This document shows, in pieces, positions 43,711 through 53,050 of a DNA stretch of 56,185 nucleotides; positions within the stretch are counted from its first letter, which is position 1, and every line of letters starts with the position of its first letter. The position numbers and the translations under genes were made by a program. This DNA is from an uncultured Victivallales bacterium (GTDB taxonomy: Bacteria > Verrucomicrobiota > Lentisphaeria > Victivallales > UBA1829): assembly GCA_944390795.1 (NCBI GenBank), contig CALXRI010000021.1, positions 1-56,185 of the forward strand, given 5' to 3'. The notes beneath the pieces are model-generated. The model was not told the origin of the DNA, did not search any database, and saw only the letters and a list, made by a program, of their open reading frames with translations.

Positions 43711-45117
43711 CTATTGCAGCAGCGGAGCAGCGGCTGCGTGAATCCGCCTGGCAAAACACTCATATCCGTTTTCGTTGAACATCAGCCCGTTTTCATACAG
43801 TTCCTGCTTCAGCGACCCGTCCGGATTCAGAAAAATGGAAGCGCATTCCTGAAAAAAGACTGTTTTCCCGTCGGCAAGTTTTGCAAGACGCTGATCCGCT
43901 TCTGCGCCGCGTTTGATCAGATTATTGCCGGGATAGTGTACCGCGGGAATGCCGAGGAGTAAAATTTTTGCATCCGGCTGAGCCTGCCGGACATATTCAA
44001 GCAGTCGTGATACCCCGTAAGCCGCTGCAGCCGGGGTGTCGGTGAGATTATCCGCATAGAAATTTGCCAGTCCAGCCTGAATGATGACAAGCCGGGCCCG
44101 GTAACCGTCCAGTTGGCGACGATCTTTCACTCTGTTGATCAGCTGTTCCGTGCGGTCATGGACATAAGCGAGATTGAACGCGGAGTATTTTCCGAAATTT
44201 TTTTCCCATGCTTTTTTTCCTTTTGCCTGGCTGAATCCCCAGAGCTGGTTGTCTCCGAAAAGAAGGATGTCAAAAGTTTTCCCCGCATTTTTTTTGACAA
44301 GAGTGGAAATGAAATCACTCCATTGACGCCATGCAGCTCCTTTTGGAATGCTTTGCGCGCTTCTTGGTTCAACGCCGGGAAGATTCGCCTCGATCACAGG
44401 TTTCAGCCGGGACGCGTAAACGGTAAATCCCTTTTGGTTGAGGTGAATCCCGTCCATGAAGAGTTCCTGATTCAATTCCTTGCCCTCCTTCATGAAACTT
44501 TCCCTGAAGTCGGAAAACAGAATTGTTTCCCCGTCGGCGAATGGCATGATTCTGCGGTTGAATTCCTCAGTCCACGGCAGAAGATTGCATCCGTCAAAAT
44601 GAGCGGGCAGTGCGCCGAGCAGCAGGATTTTTGCGTCCGGCTGTTTCCGCCGGATCATCTGCAGAATGGCCCGCACCCCGTCCGCCGCCTCATGAGGAGT
44701 GTCCGGTTTTTCAGCCCCGGGCCGGACCTGATGTGCATTATTGATTCCAATCATCAGGATGATCAGCCTGGCTTTGTAGCCGTCCAGCTGCTTTCCTTCC
44801 GTGATTCTCCAGAGCAGATGTTCCGTCCGGTCGCCCGCAAGAGCAAAATTGCTCATGGAGTATTTCCAGAAAAACTCATTCCAGATTTCTTTCCCGCCGC
44901 CTGGCTTTGCAATCGGATTCTGCCATGCCATATTGATGGAATCCCCCAGAATCAGGATGTCAATGGTTTTTCCGGCCAGTTTTGATGCCTGTTTCGTGTA
45001 CCAGCCGCTGTGCGGTCCGGCCCAGCCGTCTCTTGCCGCGGGAATTGCCGCGCCTTCTTTTCCCCACAAACAGGAAAGGGAAAAAAGCGCAATCCATGCA
45101 AAAAGCATTTTCTTCAT
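43711..45117 (-). CDS. Secreted tandem SGNH protein, second domain degenerate (cassette C)
   Basis: The 468-residue protein has a signal peptide and two SGNH/GDSL domains. Domain 1 (about 45-245) keeps the blocks: ILGDSI (Ser60), AGDRTEHLLW, GINN (124-127) and DGIHLN (Asp222, His225). Domain 2 (about 265-468) repeats the layout, but block I is FGDNQL (Ser replaced by Asn290), GINN becomes GLAN, and the catalytic dyad segment reads NGLMFN (Asn443, Met446). It therefore looks like an active esterase joined to an inactive copy. The ATG at 45117 has AAAGGAGG 7 nt upstream. Similar acyl esterases act on acetylated glycans. Confidence 0.9.
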   Translation of the reverse strand: MKKMLFAWIALFSLSCLWGKEGAAIPAARDGWAGPHSGWYTKQASKLAGKTIDILILGDSINMAWQNPIAKPGGGKEIWNEFFWKYSMSNFALAGDRTEHLLWRITEGKQLDGYKARLIILMIGINNAHQVRPGAEKPDTPHEAADGVRAILQMIRRKQPDAKILLLGALPAHFDGCNLLPWTEEFNRRIMPFADGETILFSDFRESFMKEGKELNQELFMDGIHLNQKGFTVYASRLKPVIEANLPGVEPRSAQSIPKGAAWRQWSDFISTLVKKNAGKTFDILLFGDNQLWGFSQAKGKKAWEKNFGKYSAFNLAYVHDRTEQLINRVKDRRQLDGYRARLVIIQAGLANFYADNLTDTPAAAAYGVSRLLEYVRQAQPDAKILLLGIPAVHYPGNNLIKRGAEADQRLAKLADGKTVFFQECASIFLNPDGSLKQELYENGLMFNENGYECFARRIHAAAAPLLQ

Positions 45118-45139
45118 GATGTTGCCTCCTTTGTTTGAA

Positions 45140-47833
45140 TTATTGAAAGAGAAGAATCCTTGCATCCATTGCAGGTATATCGACATGAATATCAGTGCCG
45201 GAAAGTTTCTGTATGCGGCCCTCCGTTTTCATCGTATTTCCTCTGCCGATTCCCAATAACTCAAATGTTACGCTTTTGCTTTGATCCGTTTCATTGAAAA
45301 GGAAAAGCAGAATCCGGTTTCCTCTGCGGATTGCGATTGCATCGGGATATGCAATATCCCCGGATGAAAACAGGGCGTCCGCACGGATTCCTTCGCGGAT
45401 GACAGCTTCATAAGGCTTTACCGCCTGCATTGCCAGTGCCATATAATAAAGGCTTCCTGCAGGATAATACAATGCATTCTGGATGTCGACTCCGCCGCGG
45501 CAGGATGCCAGCATCCGCAATATCTGGATTTTCCAGAGTTCCAGATCCTGATGGACCCCATCCATGCTGCATACGGTCATTGTCTTCCATCCGTCCTGAG
45601 TCCTGGCCGGACCGAGCCGGGCGAAACGTTGCGCAATCATCAGAGGCACTTTGCTGGTTCGGCAGAGCGTTTCCGACTGACGATCCATGAATTTCTGTTT
45701 GTGGCGTGACGCGGGACTGTTTCCAGGAACAGTCGCAAAGATTTCGGGAACACTGCCTTCCAGCTTCCAACGGGCATCCGGATGCTCCTGACTGTAAAAA
45801 AGAACGTCCATGCCGATTTTTTTCAGAGCTTCTGATATCGTTCCGACTGTTTTCGCATCCTGTCCGGAACGGAAATTCATCCATTCCTTTCTGTATTTCC
45901 GGATGATGTCAGAATCAACGGGGATTTCCTTGAGACCGTTTTCCTTTTGAAACGCTTCTCTGCATTTCCTGCAGAAACACCAGATGCCCTGCTGCTGATT
46001 CCGGAGAGGCGAATATTCCCAGTCAATAAAAACATGCTTCAACCCCGGATAGCGCAGCATTTCCTTCCTCATGACGGCAATGATCTCTTTCTGATACGCC
46101 TTTTTCCCTTTTCCGTTGATGAAGGAAGGGCACAGTGCTCCATAATGAATGTTGTGTTCGGCATCTCTCTGATACAAGGCCTCCGGAAATCCGTTCAGGA
46201 AACGGACTTTCGCCTCCGGATTGCTTCCGACCCACGCAATCATTGACGTCACAGAATCAGGTATTGCCCCCCAGAACTTCAAGGTCATGGGGAAACTGCC
46301 CGGAATTCCGTAAACAAGCTCGCCGTAAGGGATTTCCTTTAGAAAGACGCGGGACAGAAGATTTTCTTCCGGCGACATGAAATGCCGGTTCAAGCCGATT
46401 TTCCTCGCCTGGCGATAATGAAGAGCCGCGTGCTCCTCCGACACGGGAAGAATCATCCCATCCTCATATCCCTGAACCGCAAAAGATGACCGGCCGGAAT
46501 CAGGTATCGGCGGCAATGTTTTTATTGGAATCCTCACAGGAAGCTCCGTAAAGTTTCCATTGCCGGTTCTATAATAAAGGAGCGAAGGGCTGCCCTCAAA
46601 AACCTGCGGCGCGACAAGCGGCACCAGCGTATATCCGGACTGTCCGAACCGCTGGTCCGGATAGGAAATCGTGTAACGGACCCTGTCCTGAAGTCTTTCC
46701 CGCATGACATCGACCGGATAGGAAAGCCGGTGATTCCGGATCGGCTTTTTCGTCATGTCGGCTATCCGGAATCCGGGCGGCAGCTCAAAAACGCACTGGA
46801 ACTTTTTCATTCCGTGCCTCAGGGGAGAATAAAGCGCACAGAACAGGGAATCCAGCGCGCCTGCGGGCAGCGCATATTCTTCCGTCGTGCCCAGCAGCAG
46901 TTTCCAGCCGCCGTGATGAGTGGCATTCCAGAGAATCACCTGCCGTAAAGTGTATTCGCCGTCGCCCGGAAACCTGACCGATCCGTCGGGATGGAATTCC
47001 GCCATATCCCATGCGGAGTCATCATACTGCGGGTCGATGGCTTCCGGATGTTTCCCTTTTGCAATTTTCCAGCGTCTTTCCAGAATCGGATATTTGGCCG
47101 AGGAAAAGGCAAGCCGTCTGGTGGAATCCGCATGGACAAGGAGGGTATGAAGTCCTTCCCGCAGCGTCTTCGATGCTTTCCCGTCCACCAGAATATCATG
47201 GCCGGGCGCGCGAAGCTCAAGATTTGTTTCCTGCGGTCTGTTCTTCCGGTAGATATCGCGCCGTCCGGGATTTTCTTCAGTGTCATAACTCAGGGAAACG
47301 GAATCGATCCTTACGGAATTTTCCGGAGAGAGAATGATGATCCCGCAGCCGACTTTCCTGACCTCGTTATCGGGGGCATGGAAAACCCAGGAGTATTCGC
47401 GCCATTCATCCACAGTGGAAAGGACCGGGGACATTCGTCCGCACAGGAAACCTCCTCCGCCGTCTCGGAAATTCAGATAAAGCTTTATCCTGGCAAAATT
47501 ACTGCTCCGTATTGTCGCTTTCATCCGGTAGATTCCTCCTGGGACGCAGGGATACCCGCCGCGCCCTCCGGCATCGGCGCCGGAAAACGGAATAACGGTA
47601 TCCGGAGCAACTGCATTTCCCGTGCGAATCTCCAGAGCTGATTTTCCCCGATGGGCATCCGAGGTAACGGACAGCATGCCTTTCTGGCGCATCAGCATAA
47701 ACCATCCATCAGCAGTTCCGTCTTTCACTTTTTCCATTCCGCCGTTTGGCAGAAGCTCATAAATTGCGCCGTGCAATGCGGAGACTGTGCCCGCACAAAG
47801 AATGAATAAAAGAAATTTCATGTGTTTCATCAT
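45140..47833 (-). CDS. Secreted putative glycoside hydrolase with N-terminal CBM (cassette C)
   Basis: A roughly 897-residue protein with signal peptide (MKFLLFILCAGTVSALHGA). Residues 25-190 resemble a CBM4/9-type jelly roll (ELLPNGGMEKVKDGTADGWF, GKSALEIRTGN, YRMKATIRSS). A middle beta-rich region follows, then a TIM barrel (about 490-810) with LKHVFIDWEYSPLRNQQ, a Cys cluster WCFCRKCREAF and VLFYSQEHPDAR, like DUF4838-type enzymes. The C-terminal domain is a small beta-sandwich. The start is uncertain among a GTG (47839) and ATGs at 47833, 47830 and 47821. It follows the pseudopilin gene directly. Confidence 0.82.
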   Translation of the reverse strand: MMKHMKFLLFILCAGTVSALHGAIYELLPNGGMEKVKDGTADGWFMLMRQKGMLSVTSDAHRGKSALEIRTGNAVAPDTVIPFSGADAGGRGGYPCVPGGIYRMKATIRSSNFARIKLYLNFRDGGGGFLCGRMSPVLSTVDEWREYSWVFHAPDNEVRKVGCGIIILSPENSVRIDSVSLSYDTEENPGRRDIYRKNRPQETNLELRAPGHDILVDGKASKTLREGLHTLLVHADSTRRLAFSSAKYPILERRWKIAKGKHPEAIDPQYDDSAWDMAEFHPDGSVRFPGDGEYTLRQVILWNATHHGGWKLLLGTTEEYALPAGALDSLFCALYSPLRHGMKKFQCVFELPPGFRIADMTKKPIRNHRLSYPVDVMRERLQDRVRYTISYPDQRFGQSGYTLVPLVAPQVFEGSPSLLYYRTGNGNFTELPVRIPIKTLPPIPDSGRSSFAVQGYEDGMILPVSEEHAALHYRQARKIGLNRHFMSPEENLLSRVFLKEIPYGELVYGIPGSFPMTLKFWGAIPDSVTSMIAWVGSNPEAKVRFLNGFPEALYQRDAEHNIHYGALCPSFINGKGKKAYQKEIIAVMRKEMLRYPGLKHVFIDWEYSPLRNQQQGIWCFCRKCREAFQKENGLKEIPVDSDIIRKYRKEWMNFRSGQDAKTVGTISEALKKIGMDVLFYSQEHPDARWKLEGSVPEIFATVPGNSPASRHKQKFMDRQSETLCRTSKVPLMIAQRFARLGPARTQDGWKTMTVCSMDGVHQDLELWKIQILRMLASCRGGVDIQNALYYPAGSLYYMALAMQAVKPYEAVIREGIRADALFSSGDIAYPDAIAIRRGNRILLFLFNETDQSKSVTFELLGIGRGNTMKTEGRIQKLSGTDIHVDIPAMDARILLFQ

Positions 47834-47835
47834 TC

Positions 47836-48549
47836 TCACCAGGGATAAATGTAATTCGTTGTTGCAACCATAATGCCCGGCGGAGGAGGGATGGATCCAT
47901 ATCTGAAATTCCCGACATGCCCGTCAAGAAACAGCAGATTTTCCGACAGACCGTGACCGTAGGCAAACCCGTTGACCGTATCTGACAGCTTGATTCTTTT
48001 CTGATTGGATGCGATATACACCTGCACGCCGACATAACGGCTTTCTCCGACACAGAAATGATGGCTTCCCTGAACAATTCGACTTCGTCTCAAGGCATTG
48101 CAGCTTCTGTTCGGATCATCCAGTCCGTAAGGGGATCCCCGGTAAAAGTATCCGACCATCAGCCCGGAATACAGATAGGAGCCATGGTGATAATATTCCG
48201 GCAAAACACTGGGACAGATGAAAACGGAATTCCTTCTGCGGGATGAATCGTCCGCAGTTCCCTGATACGGCAGATAGTTTGTCGCACAGCTGAGGATCCG
48301 AGCCAAATGACTGGTCGCGGAAGACAAGTTAAGGGTAAGCGGAGGCAGATAGTCGGAATAATCATCGGCATAATGACTCATCCCGAGAAAAATTTGCTTC
48401 TGGTTGCCGGCGCATTGAACAGTTCTGGCGCGTTCTCTCGCCTGCTGCAATGCGGGAAGCAGCATTGCGGCAAGAATTGCGATGATCGCAATCACGACAA
48501 GCAGCTCCACCAAAGTGAAAATTCTTCCGGCATTTTTTCCTTTTCTCAT
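47836..48549 (-). CDS. H-X9-DG pseudopilin (cassette C)
   Basis: The 237-residue protein has a short basic leader, then [20 protein letters not shown] with Ile at -1 instead of Gly. The H-X9-DG motif is at H199 and D209 (FLDGH). Between them are a CPSVLPEYY segment and Tyr-rich stretches. It follows the GntR-type regulator by 1 nt and is followed by the large secreted enzyme with no gap, so translation is coupled through the front half of the operon. Confidence 0.9.
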   Translation of the reverse strand: MRKGKNAGRIFTLVELLVVIAIIAILAAMLLPALQQARERARTVQCAGNQKQIFLGMSHYADDYSDYLPPLTLNLSSATSHLARILSCATNYLPYQGTADDSSRRRNSVFICPSVLPEYYHHGSYLYSGLMVGYFYRGSPYGLDDPNRSCNALRRSRIVQGSHHFCVGESRYVGVQVYIASNQKRIKLSDTVNGFAYGHGLSENLLFLDGHVGNFRYGSIPPPPGIMVATTNYIYPW

Positions 48550-48550
48550 T

Positions 48551-49576
48551 TCAAAGTCCGCCTTTCATGCTGTATCTGTTAAAAATAATCCGACTGCACA
48601 GTTCCTGTCCGCCCGGCAGATCCGAAAACAGGAAATTGATTCCGCGCTCAGCCATATGCCGCAAATCAAATCCAATCAGGTGCGGCGGCCTTGCCATGCT
48701 GCAGAAGTCCATGAGATTGTCATTCATCAGAATCGGAATATCTTCCGGAATATTCAGAAGGGAATTGAAACTCCAGAGTGCTGAAACCCTCGGGAAGGTC
48801 TCGCAGAAGATTGCATCGCAGCGGAAGCGGAAAAACGCCTTCCTGATCCTGACGGTCTCCCGGGGATCCGAAGAGATGATCTGGACCGACGGCAAATCCA
48901 GACCGGGGATGACCGTTCTCCCTTTTTCCATGACGAAAAGAGGCCGTTTACAACCGGCGTGTTTCAGAAAATCCGCTCCGGCACGGATAAAGGCCGCTCC
49001 GTCAAATCCGATAAAAAGAATGTCCGGCAGATTTCTGTCATATCCTTCCGGACATGTGTGATACATGACAATCCGAAACCGCTGGCTCACAGGCAGCGGA
49101 AACAAGGACTGATACCAGGATGCGCCGCAGAAAATCAGACGCGCCCCGGAAGGAAGATTGCGCAGCCGTTCCTCCAGCAGATGTTCCGGATTGTTGTCGT
49201 TGCTCAGGGGAAACATCACACATTGAACCTGCCGCGCGGCACATGCCTGCACGATGCCGGACATCAAACGCAAATGCCCGATTACGGAAGAATAATTCAT
49301 ATTTCTCTGGAAATCATGGCACGGCAGAATGTAATAACAGAAATTTTCCATCCCGGATGCACCAAGGTGGACAAACGTCCCCAGGCGGGGATGCCGGACA
49401 AGCAGATTTTCCGATTCCAGACGCTCCAACGCTGCACGCAGGGTTTTTCGTGAAATGTCAAGTTCTGCGGACAGTGAACGTTCTTCCGGCAGTTTTCCTC
49501 CTCGCGGATAGTATCCGGACAATATTCTGTCTCGCAGCAATGTTGAAATGAATTCCTGTTTTACCGGTTTACGCAT
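48551..49576 (-). CDS. GntR-type regulator with LacI-like sensor domain (cassette C)
   Basis: The 341-residue protein has an N-terminal GntR winged helix ([61 protein letters not shown] region, residues 9-68). A periplasmic-binding-like sensor domain follows, with [31 protein letters not shown] and [13 protein letters not shown]. This resembles the AraR type. It heads cassette C and probably controls it in response to a sugar. A TTGTCG-18-TATAAT promoter with an inverted repeat lies upstream. Confidence 0.9.
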   Translation of the reverse strand: MRKPVKQEFISTLLRDRILSGYYPRGGKLPEERSLSAELDISRKTLRAALERLESENLLVRHPRLGTFVHLGASGMENFCYYILPCHDFQRNMNYSSVIGHLRLMSGIVQACAARQVQCVMFPLSNDNNPEHLLEERLRNLPSGARLIFCGASWYQSLFPLPVSQRFRIVMYHTCPEGYDRNLPDILFIGFDGAAFIRAGADFLKHAGCKRPLFVMEKGRTVIPGLDLPSVQIISSDPRETVRIRKAFFRFRCDAIFCETFPRVSALWSFNSLLNIPEDIPILMNDNLMDFCSMARPPHLIGFDLRHMAERGINFLFSDLPGGQELCSRIIFNRYSMKGGL

Positions 49577-49614
49577 CGTGTTTCCAGGCAGCCTTTCTGC
49601 TGTATTGTGTCTGC

Positions 49615-49644
49615 ATTATAATTCTTGGTATCCTTATCCGACAA
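49615..49644 (-). promoter_or_regulatory. Promoter of cassette C
   Basis: On the minus strand TTGTCG and TATAAT are 18 nt apart, 39 nt upstream of the regulator start. Confidence 0.75.
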
Positions 49645-49669
49645 TCTTCCAATATGAGAAAATAAGGAT
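49630..49669. promoter_or_regulatory. Inverted repeat at the cassette C promoter
   Basis: ATCCTTAT (49630-49637) and ATAAGGAT (49662-49669) form an 8-bp inverted repeat with a 24-nt gap that encloses the -35 box. It is a candidate site for the GntR-type regulator. Confidence 0.5.
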
Positions 49670-50183
49670 TTTTTTGCATTCTGCCGTCAGAAGGCGAAGG
49701 AAATTCGAGCCGGTCTGGACGGCAGGCAAATACAGCCACGGCAAAATTCCATGGAACGAATCGCGGAAATCAATATTATTCTTTTGTATTGCAATATATC
49801 GTGAAGCTTTTTCGTTGTGATTTTCCCCTGCTCCAAAGAGCTCTTTGTGGAAAGACCGGCATTCAGGGTTCTTGTGCTGCAGCAGCTTGCAGTTTGCCGA
49901 TGACGACCGCCCCGGATTCATGCGTGCCGCCGACAGGATTCCGATTCAAGACCGTTCAAGAAAGGAACTCCCTGTCCCGGGAAACAGGAGCGGACCTTTT
50001 TAACCGGCGGTTTTCCGGATTCGGTCCTGCTTCGGAACACAGTCCGCCTTCCGGGATTCTTCAGTTCTGACACGTTCCCGGAAACATGACTCCGTCCATA
50101 TTGGCTCCCTCCGGGAGCATGCAATACGGCTTGCATCTCGAGACGGCCGGCGACCTTGCAGGTTCCCGGAGAGGAAAAGGGGA
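49670..50183. other. Gene-free stretch upstream of cassette C
   Basis: No supported gene. One 14-bp palindrome (CAAAGAGCTCTTTG, 49834-49847) is visible without an obvious partner gene. Confidence 0.5.
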
Positions 50184-50621
50184 TCAATTCAGCGGCAGAT
50201 TGGTAACACCAAGCTGCTTAAAGATGTCGTAACGGTCGTATTTGGCTCGTTTTTCAATGATTTTTCCCGCGTCGTTGAAAGTGAGCCAGGTCATGAAATC
50301 GGTCAGAATATGCTTTTTCGGAGTAGGCACTCCATGCCAGGAATTTTCGAGGAGTGTGCCCTCAAATGTGAGATAGACCGCCACGAAATCGCCATCTGCC
50401 GCGATTCTTTCGACTTTCATTTTGAAATCGCCGGAGGGATCCATATTCGCCCGCTCGTAATCAATGAATGCCTGCAGACCTTCCAGTTTTGTATGGATCT
50501 GCGGATAATAGACGAAATTCTCATCGCAGAGGTCGAAGAGCTTGTCATATTGTTTGCTGGCAATCCGTTCATAAAACTTTCTGGCGGTTTCCTTGTTCAT
50601 CGCGGTTTTCTGCTCATTCAT
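50184..50621 (-). CDS. SnoaL-like (NTF2-fold) protein
   Basis: The 145-residue cytosolic protein has the NTF2/SnoaL cone-fold pattern: a first helix (NKETARKFYERIAS), FDLCDENFVYYPQIHTKLEGLQAFIDYE, then strands VERIAADGDFVAVYLTFEGTL and HILTDFMTWLTFNDAGKIIEKRAKYDRYDIFKQLG. SnoaL-like proteins include polyketide cyclases and many small hydratases of unknown role. The ATG at 50621 has AGGAAAG upstream; the longer frame lies in the preceding gene. It is the last gene after the cation efflux gene, 100 nt away. Confidence 0.82.
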   Translation of the reverse strand: MNEQKTAMNKETARKFYERIASKQYDKLFDLCDENFVYYPQIHTKLEGLQAFIDYERANMDPSGDFKMKVERIAADGDFVAVYLTFEGTLLENSWHGVPTPKKHILTDFMTWLTFNDAGKIIEKRAKYDRYDIFKQLGVTNLPLN

Positions 50622-50721
50622 GATTTTTTTCTTTCCTGATTTGTAAAGGTTGAGGGGTTGTTGTCCGATCCTCCGGAGATGAAGAGCTGTCACATCTCCG
50701 GAGCGATTGCATTTCAGGGAT

Positions 50722-51630
50722 TTATTCCTTCTGCTTGTCGGGACATTGCGCGGTCGGGGATTCCGTCTCCAGCGTGGCGTGGCCGATTCCGTGTTCGGCA
50801 AGCTCCTCATGCAGACGTTTCCGGGTCTCCTCCCACTCTCCTGCGTCGCGGAGAACGACATGCGCGGTCAGGGCGTTTTCCGTCGTGCTGATCGGCCAGA
50901 TGTGGAGATGGTGAATTGCTTCCACATTCGGGTCCTCCAGCAGATGCTCCCGGATGGTCTCGACGTGAATCCCGGCCGGAACTCCGTCCATCGCCAGACG
51001 CACGCTCTCTTTCAGGAGTCCCCAGGTGGAGAAGAGAATCACCACGGCGATCACCAGCCCGATCAGCGGGTCGACGATGTTCCATCCTGTCCGGAGAATC
51101 ACAATTCCGGACAGGACCACCCCCACCGAAACCAGCGTATCGGCCAGCATGTGCAGATAGGCTCCCTTCACATTCAGATCATGTTCCTTTTCCCGCTGGA
51201 AGAAGAACACGGTCAGCCCGTTGATGACCACACCGACGCCTGCCGTGATGATGATCGGCCAGCCGCCGACCTCCTCCGGAGAGAGAAACTTCCGGATGCA
51301 CTCCGTCACAATCGCACCCACGGCGACCAGAAGAATCGCCGCATTCAGCAGCGACGCCCAGATCGTCCCTTTCCGCAGTCCGTAGGTGTAGTTCGGAAGA
51401 TAACGTTTTTTCGCCAGCAGAAATGCGACCAGCGAGATCAACAGTCCGCTCACGTCTCCGAGATTGTGTCCCGCATCCGCGAGCAGCCCCATTGAGTTGA
51501 AGAGGAATCCCGCCGTGAACTCCCCGATGACAAAGAGCGTGTTCAACGCGATTCCGAACAGGAATGCGCGCCCCTTGACCGCATCCGCGGAAAGTTCGTG
51601 ATGGTGATGATGATGTTCATGAGCCGGCAT
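50722..51630 (-). CDS. Cation diffusion facilitator (CzcD/ZitB-type efflux)
   Basis: The 302-residue inner-membrane protein has six predicted helices. CDF motifs are present: LLADAGHNLGDVSGLL in helix 2 and GAYLHMLADTLVSVGVVL in helix 5 (His/Asp metal site), with a His-rich N-terminus (HEHHHHHHE). The C-terminal cytosolic domain includes VEAIHHLHIWPIS. CDFs export Zn2+, Co2+ or Cd2+ against protons. The ATG at 51630 has GGGAGGA upstream. It follows the metallo-beta-lactamase-fold gene by 16 nt and lies below an ArsR-type regulator, so metal-responsive control is likely. Confidence 0.93.
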   Translation of the reverse strand: MPAHEHHHHHHELSADAVKGRAFLFGIALNTLFVIGEFTAGFLFNSMGLLADAGHNLGDVSGLLISLVAFLLAKKRYLPNYTYGLRKGTIWASLLNAAILLVAVGAIVTECIRKFLSPEEVGGWPIIITAGVGVVINGLTVFFFQREKEHDLNVKGAYLHMLADTLVSVGVVLSGIVILRTGWNIVDPLIGLVIAVVILFSTWGLLKESVRLAMDGVPAGIHVETIREHLLEDPNVEAIHHLHIWPISTTENALTAHVVLRDAGEWEETRKRLHEELAEHGIGHATLETESPTAQCPDKQKE

Positions 51631-51646
51631 GATAGATTCCTCCCGT

Positions 51647-52432
51647 TCAGAATTCGCAGACTTCCCCGTCTTCCGGCACAAGAAGCCGCGTCTCCAGATG
51701 ATGTTGCTGGACATAGCGTTTCAAATCCCTGCGCCAGAGCGTTTCATGACCGACATTGTCCATATGGCTGGCGATGACGACGGCATGCGGAGCGTGATCG
51801 AGCACCGCCCGGACGTCTTCCAGATCCATGATGATCCGCCCGAAGCCGCGGATGGTCGCAGCCGCCGCATTCACCACGATCACATCGGGCTTGAACGTGT
51901 CGAGCGCGGCTTTCACATAGTCGCACCAGATCGTATCACCGACGAGATAGAGGGTTTTCTCCTCTTCCGGATGGCGCATCACGATGCCGCAGGCGGAACT
52001 GCGCAGATTCATCTTCTCATACAGCAGCCCGATGTTTCCGGGCTGGCCATGCAGGCAGTCGGTTTTGGTAAGCTGAACGCCTTGGAATTCCACGCCGGCG
52101 TATTTCAGAATCCGGACATCCTGAAATCCCTTTGTCCGCAATGTCTCCCCGTCGATCCCGTCCTGCACGAAAACCACCATGGATTTCGGAATCCTCTCCA
52201 TGGCCGTTTCATCGAAGTGATCGAAATGCAGATGGGTGGCGATGACGGCATCCACATCCAGAATTTCATCCAGCGGCAGCGGCAGATCACTCACCGGACA
52301 GCGCAAATCCGGATTCGGAGAGCCCGGAATCGGCGGAATCGATTCCTTGGCCCCCAGCCACGGATCCACGAGGAACCGCACCCCCCCGAATGTCACGATC
52401 GCCGTCGCACTTCTGATTTCCTGAAACTTCAT
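51647..52432 (-). CDS. Metallo-beta-lactamase-fold hydrolase (UlaG-like)
   Basis: The 261-residue cytosolic protein has a metal-binding motif ATHLHFDHFD (HxHxDH) and further ligands in TDCLHGQPGN, YLVGDTIWCD and VVIASHMDNVGH. The opening GVRFLVDPWLG is typical of the UlaG/L-ascorbate-6-P lactonase-like group. The substrate is unknown. The ATG at 52432 has AAGGAGGAG upstream. It lies between the ArsR gene and the cation efflux gene. Confidence 0.88.
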   Translation of the reverse strand: MKFQEIRSATAIVTFGGVRFLVDPWLGAKESIPPIPGSPNPDLRCPVSDLPLPLDEILDVDAVIATHLHFDHFDETAMERIPKSMVVFVQDGIDGETLRTKGFQDVRILKYAGVEFQGVQLTKTDCLHGQPGNIGLLYEKMNLRSSACGIVMRHPEEEKTLYLVGDTIWCDYVKAALDTFKPDVIVVNAAAATIRGFGRIIMDLEDVRAVLDHAPHAVVIASHMDNVGHETLWRRDLKRYVQQHHLETRLLVPEDGEVCEF

Positions 52433-52490
52433 TTTCTCCTCCTTTTTATTTATCATTTTATGGAATGCTGAATTGTCTTATAAAAAAATA

Positions 52491-52865
52491 TCACCCTTTC
52501 AACTGCATCAGATGATCGATCAGTTGCCTCCTCTGCTGCTCCATGCAGACATTTTTTTCCTCGGGCGAAAGACGGTTGAATTCGTCGCGCGCTTCCATGA
52601 AGCGGATCATCCAGGGAATGCACGGATACGCAAGACGGTAAAAAACATGTTTGCCGCGCTTGTCGCACTCCACCACGTGCGCTTTCTTCAGGACATTCAA
52701 ATGCTGGCTGATCGAGGAGAACTCCTCATCGGTTCCTGTGACGAAATCACAGACGCAGAGCTCCCTTCCCTCCAGATTTTTCGCAATCCAGAGTCGGGTC
52801 GGATGTCCAAGCGCCTTGAACACCTCCGCGAGATTCACAAGTTCCCTGGTTTCGTTGTTTGCCAT
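52491..52865 (-). CDS. ArsR/SmtB-family metalloregulator
   Basis: The 124-residue winged-helix repressor has FKALGHPTRLWIAKNL, GRELCVCDF with the Cys-X-Cys metal site of the alpha3 type, and a recognition helix SSISQHLNVLKKAHVV. It binds As(III), Cd(II) or similar soft ions and releases DNA. AT-rich sequence (about 52880-52915) upstream is the likely operator/promoter, but I cannot mark the boxes. It heads the operon with the hydrolase and the efflux gene. Confidence 0.92.
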   Translation of the reverse strand: MANNETRELVNLAEVFKALGHPTRLWIAKNLEGRELCVCDFVTGTDEEFSSISQHLNVLKKAHVVECDKRGKHVFYRLAYPCIPWMIRFMEARDEFNRLSPEEKNVCMEQQRRQLIDHLMQLKG

Positions 52866-52953
52866 TGAAAATTTCTCATTTTAATATTTTATAATATAAT
52901 GTAATGTCATATTGAAATTTATCAAGAGGAAAAATGATTTTTTTCATGAATTT

Positions 52954-53050
52954 TCCGGTTGGCGCGTCGATCGTCAAGTCTTGAAAGAGGAAACCTGTTG
53001 ATTTCCAGCACACACACGATCGCAGGAGCGCTCCGGTTGGCGCGTCAATC
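52954..53050. repeat. 19-nt direct repeat around the hxlR 3' end
   Basis: TCCGGTTGGCGCGTCGATC (52954-52972) recurs at 53032-53050 with one change. The second copy covers the stop codon of the HxlR gene. It may mark a past small duplication or deletion. Confidence 0.7.

Noticed and set aside
49834-49847. Palindrome CAAAGAGCTCTTTG as an operator
   Set aside because: No promoter or gene start lies near it; short palindromes of this kind can occur by chance.
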